Of a stretch of DNA of 25,135 bases, positions 15,266-24,000 are shown piece after piece (the stretch's first letter is position 1; every line of letters starts with the position of its first letter). The translations under genes were made by a program, and so were the position numbers. Source of the DNA: CANHEE01 sp043777755. Lineage in GTDB: Bacteria > Bacteroidota > Bacteroidia > Chitinophagales > Saprospiraceae. The notes under the pieces were generated by a model. It saw only the letters and a program-made list of their open reading frames with translations. It did not search any database and had not been told where the DNA came from. The stretch lies in NCBI GenBank assembly GCA_043777755.1, contig JAYWHK010000175.1, positions 1 through 25,135 on the forward strand, read 5' to 3'.

Positions 15266-16294
15266 TTATAGTTGGTTTCCTTCCAATTCATTTGTCCATT
15301 CTAATAGTTTTTCTTGCAACAGTTTTTTATCAGGCAAATAAAGACTATACGCCGAAGCATAAATATTGGCATCGTGTGGCAAAGTCAATTCAACAATTGC
15401 ATTACTTTTTTTCTGACAAAGTAAAATCCCAATCGTAGGATTTTCTTCTTCCAATTTTACATGACGGTCATAGTAATTTACATACATCTGCATTTGTCCT
15501 AAATCCTGATGTTCGAGTTCACCTAATTTCAAATCAATAACCACAAAACAGCGTAATAGGCGATTGTAAAAAACCAAATCTACTTTAAAGTGCTTTTCGT
15601 CAAAAGTGAAACGAACTTGCCTTCCTACGAAAGTAAAGCCTTTGCCGAGTTCCAAAAGAAAATATTGCAATTGGTCAATGATACGAGTTTCTAATTCTTT
15701 TTCGGAATATTTTGCTTTGTCTTCTATGCCTAAAAATTCTAAAATATAAGGGTCTTTGATAACGTCTTGCGGTGTTTCTATAATTTGCCCTTTTGTAGCA
15801 AGTGCTTTTATCGCTTTTTTATCTCGGCTAAGAGCCAAACGCTCATACAATGCACTATTGAATTGTCGTTTGAGTTCGAGTAATTTCCAATGATTATCAG
15901 CAGCCTCTATTTCGTAAAAATGTCGAGCATCAATATTATCAATACGCATCAAAAAAAGATAATGCGACCAAGACAAAGTGAATTTCGTCAAACGATTTGA
16001 CGAAATTTCAGGTGCATAAGTTTTGTAGAAGTAGCGCATCCTATCAAGATTTTCCACCGAAAATCCTTTACCAAACTTATCGGTTAGTTTAGTAGAAATA
16101 TCTTTAAGAACGTGCTTGCCATAAGCGGCACGTTCTTTGCCTTGCTGCTCTTCTTCTACAATCATTCTACCTATTTCAAAATAAGTATGCACCATCGTTA
16201 GATTGACAGCAGCAATTACATTTTGTCTTGCAGAAACGATAATATCTGCAATTTTATCAAATAAGCTTTCGGCTTTTAACATATTTTTTTCCAT
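15266..16294 (-). CDS. PD-(D/E)XK nuclease of the DUF1016/YhcG type
   Basis: A 342-residue protein. The N-terminal half (about 1-180) is the DUF1016 helical domain: IVSARQNVIAAVNLTMVHTY, FEIGRMIVEEEQ, FSVENLDRMRYFY and LSWSHYLFLMRI. The C-terminal half is a PD-(D/E)XK nuclease core: FTFVGRQVRF, then HFKVDLVFYN (Asp239) and CFVVIDLKLGEL (Asp254 and Lys256), then the conserved QDLGQMQMYVNYYD. The catalytic set therefore looks intact. Members are often found inside or beside type I restriction loci, but their exact task is poorly established. It starts 2 bp after the helicase stop, so the two are surely co-transcribed and possibly coupled. An ATG at 16282 is an alternative start. A 27-bp palindrome encodes residues 97-105, where relatives have a different short segment before LSWSH. 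Confidence 0.88.
   Translation of the reverse strand: MEKNMLKAESLFDKIADIIVSARQNVIAAVNLTMVHTYFEIGRMIVEEEQQGKERAAYGKHVLKDISTKLTDKFGKGFSVENLDRMRYFYKTYAPEISSNRLTKFTLSWSHYLFLMRIDNIDARHFYEIEAADNHWKLLELKRQFNSALYERLALSRDKKAIKALATKGQIIETPQDVIKDPYILEFLGIEDKAKYSEKELETRIIDQLQYFLLELGKGFTFVGRQVRFTFDEKHFKVDLVFYNRLLRCFVVIDLKLGELEHQDLGQMQMYVNYYDRHVKLEEENPTIGILLCQKKSNAIVELTLPHDANIYASAYSLYLPDKKLLQEKLLEWTNELEGNQL
15981..16007. repeat. In-frame palindrome inside the DUF1016 nuclease gene
   Basis: Perfect 12-bp arms AATTTCGTCAAA and TTTGACGAAATT around CGA, 27 bp in all. It encodes ISSNRLTKF just before the LSWSH motif. The length is a multiple of three and the frame is kept. Confidence 0.75.
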
Positions 16295-16296
16295 AT

Positions 16297-19200
16297 TTAC
16301 AAACTAAAACTTTCAGAAATAATAATATCAGGGTTTAAAAACTGTGCTAAAATAGAAGGATTGACTGTGACTTGCAGCAAATCACTTTCTTCCAATTTAT
16401 CCAAAGGAAAACTTTTGAGTATCTGTATCAATGCTTCTAATTGAGCAACGGGCTTCATTGGTGCTTTTTTGAGATTTCTATTGAATTTCACAATATCTCG
16501 CTGCAAATGCTGAAATTTTGCCTTACCAATTGCTTTTATTGCCTTATCTATCAATTCACGTTCTTTATCAGAAGCAAGTTTTAAACCGTTTAAAATATCA
16601 ATTGCTTTTTGCTCATTTGGACCTATTTTATTATCTACTTTGTGTTCTTTCCCTTTGAGTTCTTCTAATTTTTCGGCAAATAATTCAGTTGCTTTTTTCA
16701 CGTGTTTATGATGATTTTCATGCAAAGAAATACCTTTTTCTGTTGGTTTGGCTTCAAATTCTTTTACAGTTTCCATAAAAGTAAGTTCTTCAATAGAATT
16801 ATCTTCTCTGACTAAGAAAAAAGCATCACGGTGTTCGTTGCGCACAAAAGCGACTGTACCACCTTTTAGTACTTTGCTTTTTCGACCTACTCTTGCCCGA
16901 AGCGGCATATTTTTTATTTTTTTGAATAGTTCGGGTTGTTCCTCTTTTATTTTTCGGATTTCAAAAAGGTAACTTAATTTTTCATCTTTTTCTTCATCTA
17001 CATCTTTGTCAAAAATGCCAAAAGTATTCGGTTCGGGTTCGTCGGCAGAAAAAATTTGACTGTCTTCGCCTAATGCAATATGAAAAGCGGTCAATTTCAT
17101 CAATGCTTTTTTCTCCAAATCAATGTCTTTATCCACTTTTGCGGTAGGGAAAAAATTAAAAACGTGCACTTCTTTTGCCACCGAACCAATACGATTGACA
17201 CGACCGATGCGTTGCATCAATCGAGTAGCGTTCCAAGGTGTATCATAATTGACAATCACATTGCTGCGGTGCAAATTAACGCCTTCCGCTAAAACTTCTG
17301 TCGTTATGATAATATCAAAATCGTATTTTCTATTTTCTAACGGAAAATTAGCGTCAAAATTGGCACGTACCGTAGGCATTTTATCCTTTCGGTTGCTGCT
17401 ATCTACACACATCATTTTTTCAAAACCTTTTTCTTTCAAAGCATTGAATAAATAATCGGTCGTTTCTTTACTTTCCGAAAAAATAACCAATTTACCTTCA
17501 AGATTAATCGTTCTATCTAAGATTTTTTCATTCAGATATTCAACAAAAATTTCCAATTTAGGGTCTTGTTCTACCATATCCCAAGCCTCTACCAATTCTT
17601 CTAAAATTGCTTTATCTTTCACTAAACCATCTTCAAATCCTTCTGTAAAATCGTCTTTTGAACATACTTCTATGGTAGGGTCTGTCAAAGCCAACTCGCT
17701 GAGGAGTTCGATTAATTCTTCTTCACGCCCTTCTGCCATATAAGTATTAACATCTATATTTGGGGCAATGTAAATACGGTTGTTTTCAAACATCGTAACC
17801 ATATTTTTAGTAGCAGCCAAAAAACGTTTTAAAGATTGCTTAAAAGCATAAAAACTACTATCTAAACGCTTGATTAACAGCGTTTTCATGATTTTTGCCA
17901 ACTGCGAAGAAATCAAATCCGCATTGCGGTACTTGCTTTTTTTCGTAGGCGTTAGAAAGCTAATCGCTTGGTAGCGATTAAAAGTCAATCCATGCGTTGG
18001 GTGGCTTAATTTTTTAATGGTTTCATCATATAAAAAATCCAAGGTAGCATCTAATTCATAGTAAATTTTTTTAGGCACTTTCACATCAGGAAAACGAATA
18101 TTTTGAGCTTCTAAATCTATCCGATAAGGCTCATTTTCTTTCAAATCTCGTCGGGTTCTTCTTACGGTCAAAGGCTCAATCACTTTGGTTCTGATGCTTT
18201 CGTATATTTCTTTTACCGTTGCTGTTACTTCTTCTTTACTAAGAGTTTTATCTTGTTTGGTTTTATTAAATCTATCAATGTGTTTTCTGAAAAAATGCTG
18301 TAAGTTGCTGATTTCCAAGGTCGGAGCGTCTTTGGCATCTTTAAAAACATAAATCAAATTGGCAATGTCCGAAGGCGTATTGTTGAGTGGCGTAGCCGAA
18401 ATTAGGATTACTTTTTTTGCTATATATACCTCTTGTCCAGCTTCATTTTCTGATTTAATACGAGTAGGCGTTTTTGTAATATTTTGCAAGGCACGGTACA
18501 TTTCCGAAGCATCAGAACGGTATTTATGTGCTTCATCTATAATAACCAAATCATACTTTTCAGGGTTATTTACCTTGTGCAAACTACCACTTGTCACAAT
18601 CGTATAATTTTGAAAACCAAAAATATCCAAGGTTTCTTCCCAGTTTTCTTTGAGTGCGGGCGGTGCAATAATTAGAGTACGATTGATGTGACCATATTTA
18701 AAACTATTGTAATTGAAATATTTTTTAGCAATGAGCGTACCAACGACCGTTTTTCCCAAACCGACAACATCGGCTAAGAAAAACCCATTGTGTTTCATCA
18801 TTTTGCTAAAACCATCATGTACGGCATCAATCTGATAGGTCAATTTTTTAAAGCCTTTTGGTAAATCTTGATAGGAACTCGGGTCAAAATTGATACTTGA
18901 CTTAAAGTATTCTTGTAAAAATTTCAAATAGACTTCATAGGGTGTAAAGCTATCATTTAGGAAGGTTTCCCGTTTTAGTTTATCAACAAAATCATCTGTG
19001 ATTTCAACACTTTCTTTCCAGAGGTCTTCAAAAGTTTGTACAGCATAATCAATTTCCACATTATCCCTAAGTTCTACATTGAACTCAAAATTTTTAGAAA
19101 GTCCCGCATCCGTTAAATTACTCGAACCCGTTATGACAGAACCGTAGCCATGAGCGTGTTTTACTTTTTCTCTAAAAATATAAATTTTAGCATGGATATT

Positions 19201-19602
19201 TTGCTTTGGATGTACTCGTAGAATGACCTTTTTAGAAATAATATCATCAATCAATTGTATCATGCCTGCTTCAACGTCCTTATCATAAACCGCATTTTGA
19301 ATATTTTTTTTAGTTTCCTTATAAAAATCTTCTAATGATTTTTCGGCGTTAGGGTCAAAGAGCAAACCTTGTGCGCTTGCTTGCGCAATCAATTTATCCA
19401 CATTAATACCCACCAAAATACGTATTTCTTCTACTTTTTCTACAAAAGGTCGAATACGAAAATAACCCGACGCTCGAAAATAACCCACCAAAGCATCAAA
19501 ATAATGTATTTGTTTATGCGCAAATACACCTTCAATCTTGTTGATTAATGTATTTTCATTTTCATTCGTAAAAAATTTATCGCTTTGTATTCTTTGCTGC
19601 AT
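16297..19602 (-). CDS. PLD-domain / SNF2-type superfamily 2 helicase (restriction-translocase-like)
   Basis: A 1101-residue protein, first in the minus-strand operon. Residues about 25-200 form a phospholipase D-like domain with one HKD motif, HAKIYIF (His137, Lys139) followed by GSSNLTDAGL (159-168); the Asp expected five positions after the Lys is replaced (Arg144). Residues about 250-480 are the first RecA lobe: FLADVVGLGKTV (Walker A, Lys284), LIIAPPALKENW, DLVIIDEAHKYR (DEAH 356-359) and LISATPLNN. Residues about 700-820 are the second lobe: KLVIFSESKET, TTEVLAEGVNLH, and QRIGRVNRIGS with the arginine finger. The C-terminal 280 residues are helical and charged. The family moves along double-stranded DNA in restriction-type systems. 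Here it probably supplies translocation and perhaps cleavage for the methyltransferase two genes downstream. A promoter-like TATCTTCG lies upstream. Confidence 0.9.
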   Translation of the reverse strand: MQQRIQSDKFFTNENENTLINKIEGVFAHKQIHYFDALVGYFRASGYFRIRPFVEKVEEIRILVGINVDKLIAQASAQGLLFDPNAEKSLEDFYKETKKNIQNAVYDKDVEAGMIQLIDDIISKKVILRVHPKQNIHAKIYIFREKVKHAHGYGSVITGSSNLTDAGLSKNFEFNVELRDNVEIDYAVQTFEDLWKESVEITDDFVDKLKRETFLNDSFTPYEVYLKFLQEYFKSSINFDPSSYQDLPKGFKKLTYQIDAVHDGFSKMMKHNGFFLADVVGLGKTVVGTLIAKKYFNYNSFKYGHINRTLIIAPPALKENWEETLDIFGFQNYTIVTSGSLHKVNNPEKYDLVIIDEAHKYRSDASEMYRALQNITKTPTRIKSENEAGQEVYIAKKVILISATPLNNTPSDIANLIYVFKDAKDAPTLEISNLQHFFRKHIDRFNKTKQDKTLSKEEVTATVKEIYESIRTKVIEPLTVRRTRRDLKENEPYRIDLEAQNIRFPDVKVPKKIYYELDATLDFLYDETIKKLSHPTHGLTFNRYQAISFLTPTKKSKYRNADLISSQLAKIMKTLLIKRLDSSFYAFKQSLKRFLAATKNMVTMFENNRIYIAPNIDVNTYMAEGREEELIELLSELALTDPTIEVCSKDDFTEGFEDGLVKDKAILEELVEAWDMVEQDPKLEIFVEYLNEKILDRTINLEGKLVIFSESKETTDYLFNALKEKGFEKMMCVDSSNRKDKMPTVRANFDANFPLENRKYDFDIIITTEVLAEGVNLHRSNVIVNYDTPWNATRLMQRIGRVNRIGSVAKEVHVFNFFPTAKVDKDIDLEKKALMKLTAFHIALGEDSQIFSADEPEPNTFGIFDKDVDEEKDEKLSYLFEIRKIKEEQPELFKKIKNMPLRARVGRKSKVLKGGTVAFVRNEHRDAFFLVREDNSIEELTFMETVKEFEAKPTEKGISLHENHHKHVKKATELFAEKLEELKGKEHKVDNKIGPNEQKAIDILNGLKLASDKERELIDKAIKAIGKAKFQHLQRDIVKFNRNLKKAPMKPVAQLEALIQILKSFPLDKLEESDLLQVTVNPSILAQFLNPDIIISESFSL
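17961..17980. other. Small hairpin within helicase coding sequence
   Basis: TAATCGCT and AGCGATTA flank TGGT. The encoded FNRYQAISF reads like ordinary family sequence, so I regard this as coincidental rather than an inserted repeat. Confidence 0.3.
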
Positions 19603-19633
19603 AAGTTAAGGATTGGTAAAATTATAATATTTG

Positions 19634-19641
19634 CGAAGATA
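19634..19641 (-). promoter_or_regulatory. Candidate -7 element of the defence operon
   Basis: Minus-strand TATCTTCG followed by CA, 32 bp before the helicase ATG at 19602. It matches TAnnTTTG except for one base. No TTG is seen at the -33 distance, so the operon may have a weak or activator-dependent promoter. Confidence 0.45.
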
Positions 19642-19795
19642 TAGTAAAAAATGAAATATGGATAATTTTTAGTAAAAAAACCAAAAAAAATAGAAAATCA
19701 ATACATTGTTTTTGAACGAAACGAGTTTTTAGAACAACGTATTGGCAAAGTATTTCGTTGTTTTGAAAATAAAAAAAGAAATTTCTATTTCAAAA

Positions 19796-19812
19796 TATGA
19801 CATTTTGTCATA
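19796..19812. promoter_or_regulatory. Operator-like palindrome TATGACA-TTT-TGTCATA
   Basis: A perfect 7-bp dyad with a 3-bp centre, typical in size for a dimeric repressor or activator site. It lies 134 bp before the GH25 start and 194 bp from the helicase start. The cognate regulator is unknown and no regulator gene is in the window. Confidence 0.4.
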
Positions 19813-19924
19813 AATTAAACATTAATAAATACTTAAAAATAGAACGTTGGTATAAAAATAACTTAAATTTTACCTTTTATAGGTGAAATAGAAGGAAATA
19901 TATTAAAAAACAGCAATTTGTCAC

Positions 19925-19932
19925 TATCTTTG
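19925..19932 (+). promoter_or_regulatory. -7 element of the GH25 gene
   Basis: TATCTTTG followed by CA fits TAnnTTTG exactly. Transcription would start near 19938, leaving a leader of about 8 nt before the ATG at 19946. No TTG is seen at -33. Confidence 0.55.
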
Positions 19933-19945
19933 CAAAGAGTTTTAT

Positions 19946-20716
19946 ATGCGTATTCAAATTTTGATTATATCGTCCTTGATTATCCTTATTTCTTGCAATG
20001 AGGATATTCCACGCCGCACTGACTATGCGGTTGAAGGGATTGACATATCAAGGTATCAGCAATCCATAGATTGGGACGCTGTGGCAAAGCAGAATATGCA
20101 ATTTGCTTATGTCAAAGCAACAGAAGGTGGTAGTTTAGCGGACAGTAGATTCAAGCAAAACTGGTACACCATCAAGCAAGTAGGCATGAAACGTGGTGCT
20201 TACCATTTTTTCAGACCTACTGTAAATGCACTTGCACAAGCCAAAAATTTCTTAGATGTTGCACAATTAGAACCTGGCGATTTACCGCCAGTGTTAGATG
20301 CCGAAGATGCCGATGGCGTTGATAAAGCACTGATTGTGACTCGTATGCAAACGTGGCTCGATATTGTAGAAAAACGTTATGGCACAAAACCCATCATCTA
20401 TACTTCTCTAAAGTTTTATTATAACTATGTAGTTGGTAATTTTGACACTTATCCTTTGTGGATTGCTAAATACGGCAATGTAAAACCACAATTGGTCAAT
20501 GAACAACAATTTAAAATGTGGCAGTATAGCCACAAAGGTAGCTTAGACGGCATTGATGGCAACGTTGATTTCAATGTCTTTTTAGGCACTCGAGAAGAAC
20601 TTGATGCCCTTTGCATTAAGCCTAAGGTACTCTACAGTAATACACTTCCAAACAATACAATCCAAGAATGGCTTGCTGAATCGCAAGGCACTCGAGGTAG
20701 TCCTTCATTTCGTTAA
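19946..20716 (+). CDS. GH25 muramidase (lysozyme), lipoprotein
   Basis: A 256-residue protein with a lipoprotein signal peptide (RIQ start, Ile/Leu core, lipobox LISC with Cys17). Residues about 28-220 are a glycoside hydrolase 25 domain: EGIDISRYQ (Asp33) on the first strand, FAYVKATEGG, RGAYHFFRP, PPVLDAED (Asp118 and the probable acid Glu120), PIIYTSLKFY, YPLWIAKYG, QFKMWQYSHKG and GIDGNVDFNVF (Asp208). All expected acidic residues are present. GH25 enzymes cut the MurNAc-GlcNAc beta-1,4 bond in peptidoglycan. As a lipid-anchored protein with no phage genes nearby, it fits cell-wall turnover or attack on other bacteria better than phage lysis. It lies divergent from the defence operon; a functional link is not shown. 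Confidence 0.93.
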   Translation: MRIQILIISSLIILISCNEDIPRRTDYAVEGIDISRYQQSIDWDAVAKQNMQFAYVKATEGGSLADSRFKQNWYTIKQVGMKRGAYHFFRPTVNALAQAKNFLDVAQLEPGDLPPVLDAEDADGVDKALIVTRMQTWLDIVEKRYGTKPIIYTSLKFYYNYVVGNFDTYPLWIAKYGNVKPQLVNEQQFKMWQYSHKGSLDGIDGNVDFNVFLGTREELDALCIKPKVLYSNTLPNNTIQEWLAESQGTRGSPSFR

Positions 20717-21091
20717 TTTACTTTTTTCGTAAGAACTTACCACGTATTAATTACATTGTTTTAAAATTTTACTATTATTTGTAATTGTTGTATTGTTTTG
20801 GTTTTCAATTAGTTAGAACCATTTCAAACAACAACAAACATTAAATAACTAAAAAACAGTGTATTAAAGTAGTGTTAAAATAAGTTTTAATGCTAATTTT
20901 GCGTGTTTTTACATAAATCTCTATTTTTTTTCATACACGTCGGAAAGTGGTTTTTGGATTTTGCATTTATGCAAAACATTGAACACCAAGCGTTTGCAAT
21001 ATCTTTAATATCTAATAACCAATATCTGTTGTGTATATTTTGTAAATTAACTGAATTTGATTTTTTCAATCAAATTCCTAAATTTTTATAA
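20717..21091 (+). promoter_or_regulatory. 375-bp leader region of secA
   Basis: No convincing protein gene. It contains a -7-like element TAATTTTG at 20894-20901, giving a possible leader of about 185 nt, and a perfect 10-bp hairpin (21053-21062 with 21068-21077, loop TTTTC) ending 14 nt before the secA ATG. It also holds an open frame of 62 codons (GTG at 20903; internal ATG at 20969 gives 40 codons) whose TAA at 21089-21091 directly precedes the secA ATG. The first 200 bp show only AT-rich DNA. Confidence 0.5.
20969..21091 (+). CDS. Possible 40-codon leader peptide upstream of secA (speculative)
   Basis: The frame starts at ATG 20969, downstream of the candidate -7 element, and stops with zero bases before the secA ATG, the geometry used for translational coupling. 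The product has a hydrophobic stretch (AFAISLISNNQYLLCIFC) and ends NQIPKFL. It matches no known secA arrest peptide that I can recall. Its codon content is AT-rich like the surrounding non-coding DNA, so it may well be chance. Confidence 0.2.
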   Translation: MQNIEHQAFAISLISNNQYLLCIFCKLTEFDFFNQIPKFL

Positions 21092-24000
21092 ATGTTTAAT
21101 TTTCTAAAAAAAGTATTTGGTACAAGAAGTGAGCGAGAACTCAAAGAGTTTTCTCCTGCAATTGCCAAAATAAAAGTAGAATTTGAGCGTCTTCAAGGGC
21201 TTTCAAATGACCAACTCCGAAATCGTACCAACGAATTTCGTGCGCAAATCAAAGATTATTTAGCTGATATAGATAGCGAATTGGCAAAACTTCGTGAAGA
21301 TGCGCTTTCTACTGAAGACATTGCTCAAAAAGATGGTTTTTTCAAGCAAATTGATAAATTAGCAAAAGAACGTGACAAAGCATTGGAAGATATTTTGCAA
21401 AAAATATTGCCTGAGGCGTTTGCAGTTGTGAAAGAAACAGCTCGTCGTTTGACAGAAAACGAAACACTTGAAGTAACCGCAACAGAACATGACCGTAATC
21501 TTGCTGCAAAAATGCGTGATTATGTCAATGTAGAAGGCGATAAAGCTGTATGGAAAAACAACTGGCTCGCAGCTGGAAACCGTATCACTTGGAACATGAT
21601 TCACTACGATGTTCAGTTGATTGGTGGAATGGTTTTACACTCTGGTAAAATCGCTGAAATGGCAACAGGTGAAGGTAAAACGCTTGTTTCGACTTTACCT
21701 TCTTACTTAAACGGACTTTCTGGTCAAGGGGTTCACGTCATTACGGTCAATGATTATTTGGCAAAACGTGACCAAGAATGGAATGGCCCTTTGTTTGAAT
21801 TTTTGCTTTTGACTGTAGATTGTATTGACAAATACCGCCCACATTCCGAAGAACGTCATGCTGCTTATCGCAGTGACATTGTATATGGAACAAACAATGA
21901 ATTTGGTTTTGATTATTTGCGTGACAACATGGTTCGAGAATCGTCAGAGAGAGTTCAAGGAAAATACCATTATGCAATGGTGGACGAAGCGGATAGTGTT
22001 TTGATTGATGATGCTCGTACACCTTTGATTATCAGTGGTCCTGTAAGTCAAAATACTGAAGACCAAGACTATGTAGAGTTGAATCCTGCCATCAAAAAAT
22101 TGATAGATGAGCAGCAACGTTTGGCAACTACTTATTTGGCTTCTGCGAAAAAATTATTCAATGAAGGTGCAATTGGTGTTGAAGAAGGTGAATCTGGTAT
22201 GGCTCTTTTGCGTGCGCATCGTGCAATGCCTAAGAACCGTGCTTTGATTAAGTATTTGAGTGAGGAAGGTGTGAAAGTTCTCTTGCAAAAGACAGAAGAC
22301 TTTTATATGCAAGAACAAAGCAAACGAATGAGATTGGTGGACGAGCCTTTGCTTTTTACCATTGAAGAAAAAAATCGTGATGTACAATTAACTAAGCGTG
22401 GTGCTGAGTTTTTGGCAAAAGGTCAAAATGACGATGATTTTTTCTCTATTCCAAGTCTGGGAGAAAAATTAGTCGAAATAGATAAAAACGAAGAACTCAA
22501 TCGTGAAGATAAAATCGTTGCAAAAGAGCGTTTGTCACAAGATTTTGCTGTAAAATCAAAACGTATTCATGCGGTCAATCAATTGTTGAAGGCATACAGT
22601 ATGTTTGAAAAAAATGAAGAATACATCGTTACAGAAGAAGGTGAAGTGAAAATCGTTGATGAACAAACGGGTCGTATCATGGAAGGTCGCCGTTATTCTG
22701 ACGGTTTACACCAAGCATTAGAGGCAAAAGAAAACGTAAAAGTTGGTGAAATTACCCAAACTTATGCAACGATTACCCTTCAAAACTATTTCCGTATGTA
22801 CCACAAATTGTGTGGTATGACAGGTACTGCCGAAACAGAAGCAAAAGAACTTTGGGATATTTATAAGTTAGACGTAAGCGTTGTGCCTACGAATCGCCCA
22901 ATCTCTCGTACAGACAAGGAAGACTTTGTTTATAAAACAAATCGTGAAAAATACAATGCTGTTATTGATGAAATCAATGAATTGGTCGCTGCTGGTCGCC
23001 CAGTATTGGTTGGTACAACAACCGTTGATATTTCTGAAAAATTAAGTAGAATTCTACAACAACGCAACATTTCTCACAATGTTTTGAACGCAAAGCAGCA
23101 TCAGCGAGAAGCTGAAATTGTAGCGGAAGCTGGTTTGCCAGGAAAAGTAACGATAGCAACCAACATGGCTGGTCGTGGTACGGATATTAAGCTAACCCCT
23201 GAGTCAAAAGCAGCAGGTGGTTTGGCAATTATTGGTACAGAACGCCATGATAGCCGTCGTGTAGATCGTCAGTTGCGTGGTCGTTCTGGTCGTCAAGGTG
23301 ATCCAGGAACTTCTCAATTCTTTGTTTCTTTGGAAGACAACTTGATGCGTTTGTTCCAATCTGAGCGCATCGCTGGAATGATGGACAAAATGGGACACCA
23401 AGAAGGTGATGTGATTCAACATTCTATGGTGACAAATTCTATTGAACGTGCGCAAAAGAAAGTAGAAGAAAATAACTTTGGTTCTCGTAAGCGTTTATTG
23501 GAATATGATGATGTTATGAACATTCAACGTGACGCCATTTATACAAAACGCAAGAATGCACTTGACGGAGAGCGTTTGTCTATTGACTTAGACCAAATGT
23601 TCCGTTCTTTGACAACCAATCTTGTCACTGCACACAAAGAACACGGCGATTTTGATAGTTTCCGCTTGGCTTCTGTTACTTTATTGGGTATTGATGTTGA
23701 AAATTTAACAAAGGAAAAATTTGATACAACCAAAATACAAGATTTGATTGGGCAATACCAATTTGTTGTCAATCAGGTTTATGATGCAAAGAACAACCGA
23801 ATTGCAGAAGAATTAGCTCCTGTAATTAAGAACGTTTATGAAACCGAAGGGCATCGTTATTCTCGTATTTTAGTGCCGTTTTCTGATGGTTCTACACATC
23901 CATTGCCTGTTTCGGCTGACTTGAAAAAAGCTTATGAAACCAACGGTCATTCTATTTTGCGTGATTTGGAACAATCTATTACGCTGACCATCATTGACGA

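Larger units (their letters stand above)
19603..19945. other. Divergent intergenic region between defence operon and GH25 gene
   Basis: 343 bp, very AT-rich, with no credible gene. It holds the candidate promoters for the helicase (leftward) and the GH25 lysozyme (rightward), an AACAACG/CGTTGTT inverted repeat at about 19733-19762, and an operator-like palindrome at 19796-19812. No copy of the tRNA-Gln 3' end is present. Confidence 0.7.

Noticed and set aside
17961..17980. Inserted palindrome in the helicase gene
   Set aside because: Arms are only 8 bp, the length (20 bp) is not a multiple of three, and the encoded RYQAISF fits ordinary family sequence.
11345..19602. Locus as a BREX or DISARM system
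   Set aside because: The methylase and helicase recall PglX/DrmMI and DrmD, but no PglZ, BrxC, BrxL, DrmA or DrmB gene lies between the tRNA and secA, and the operon is bounded by unrelated genes.
19946..20716. GH25 lysozyme as prophage endolysin
   Set aside because: It has a lipoprotein signal, and no holin, tail or other phage gene is nearby.
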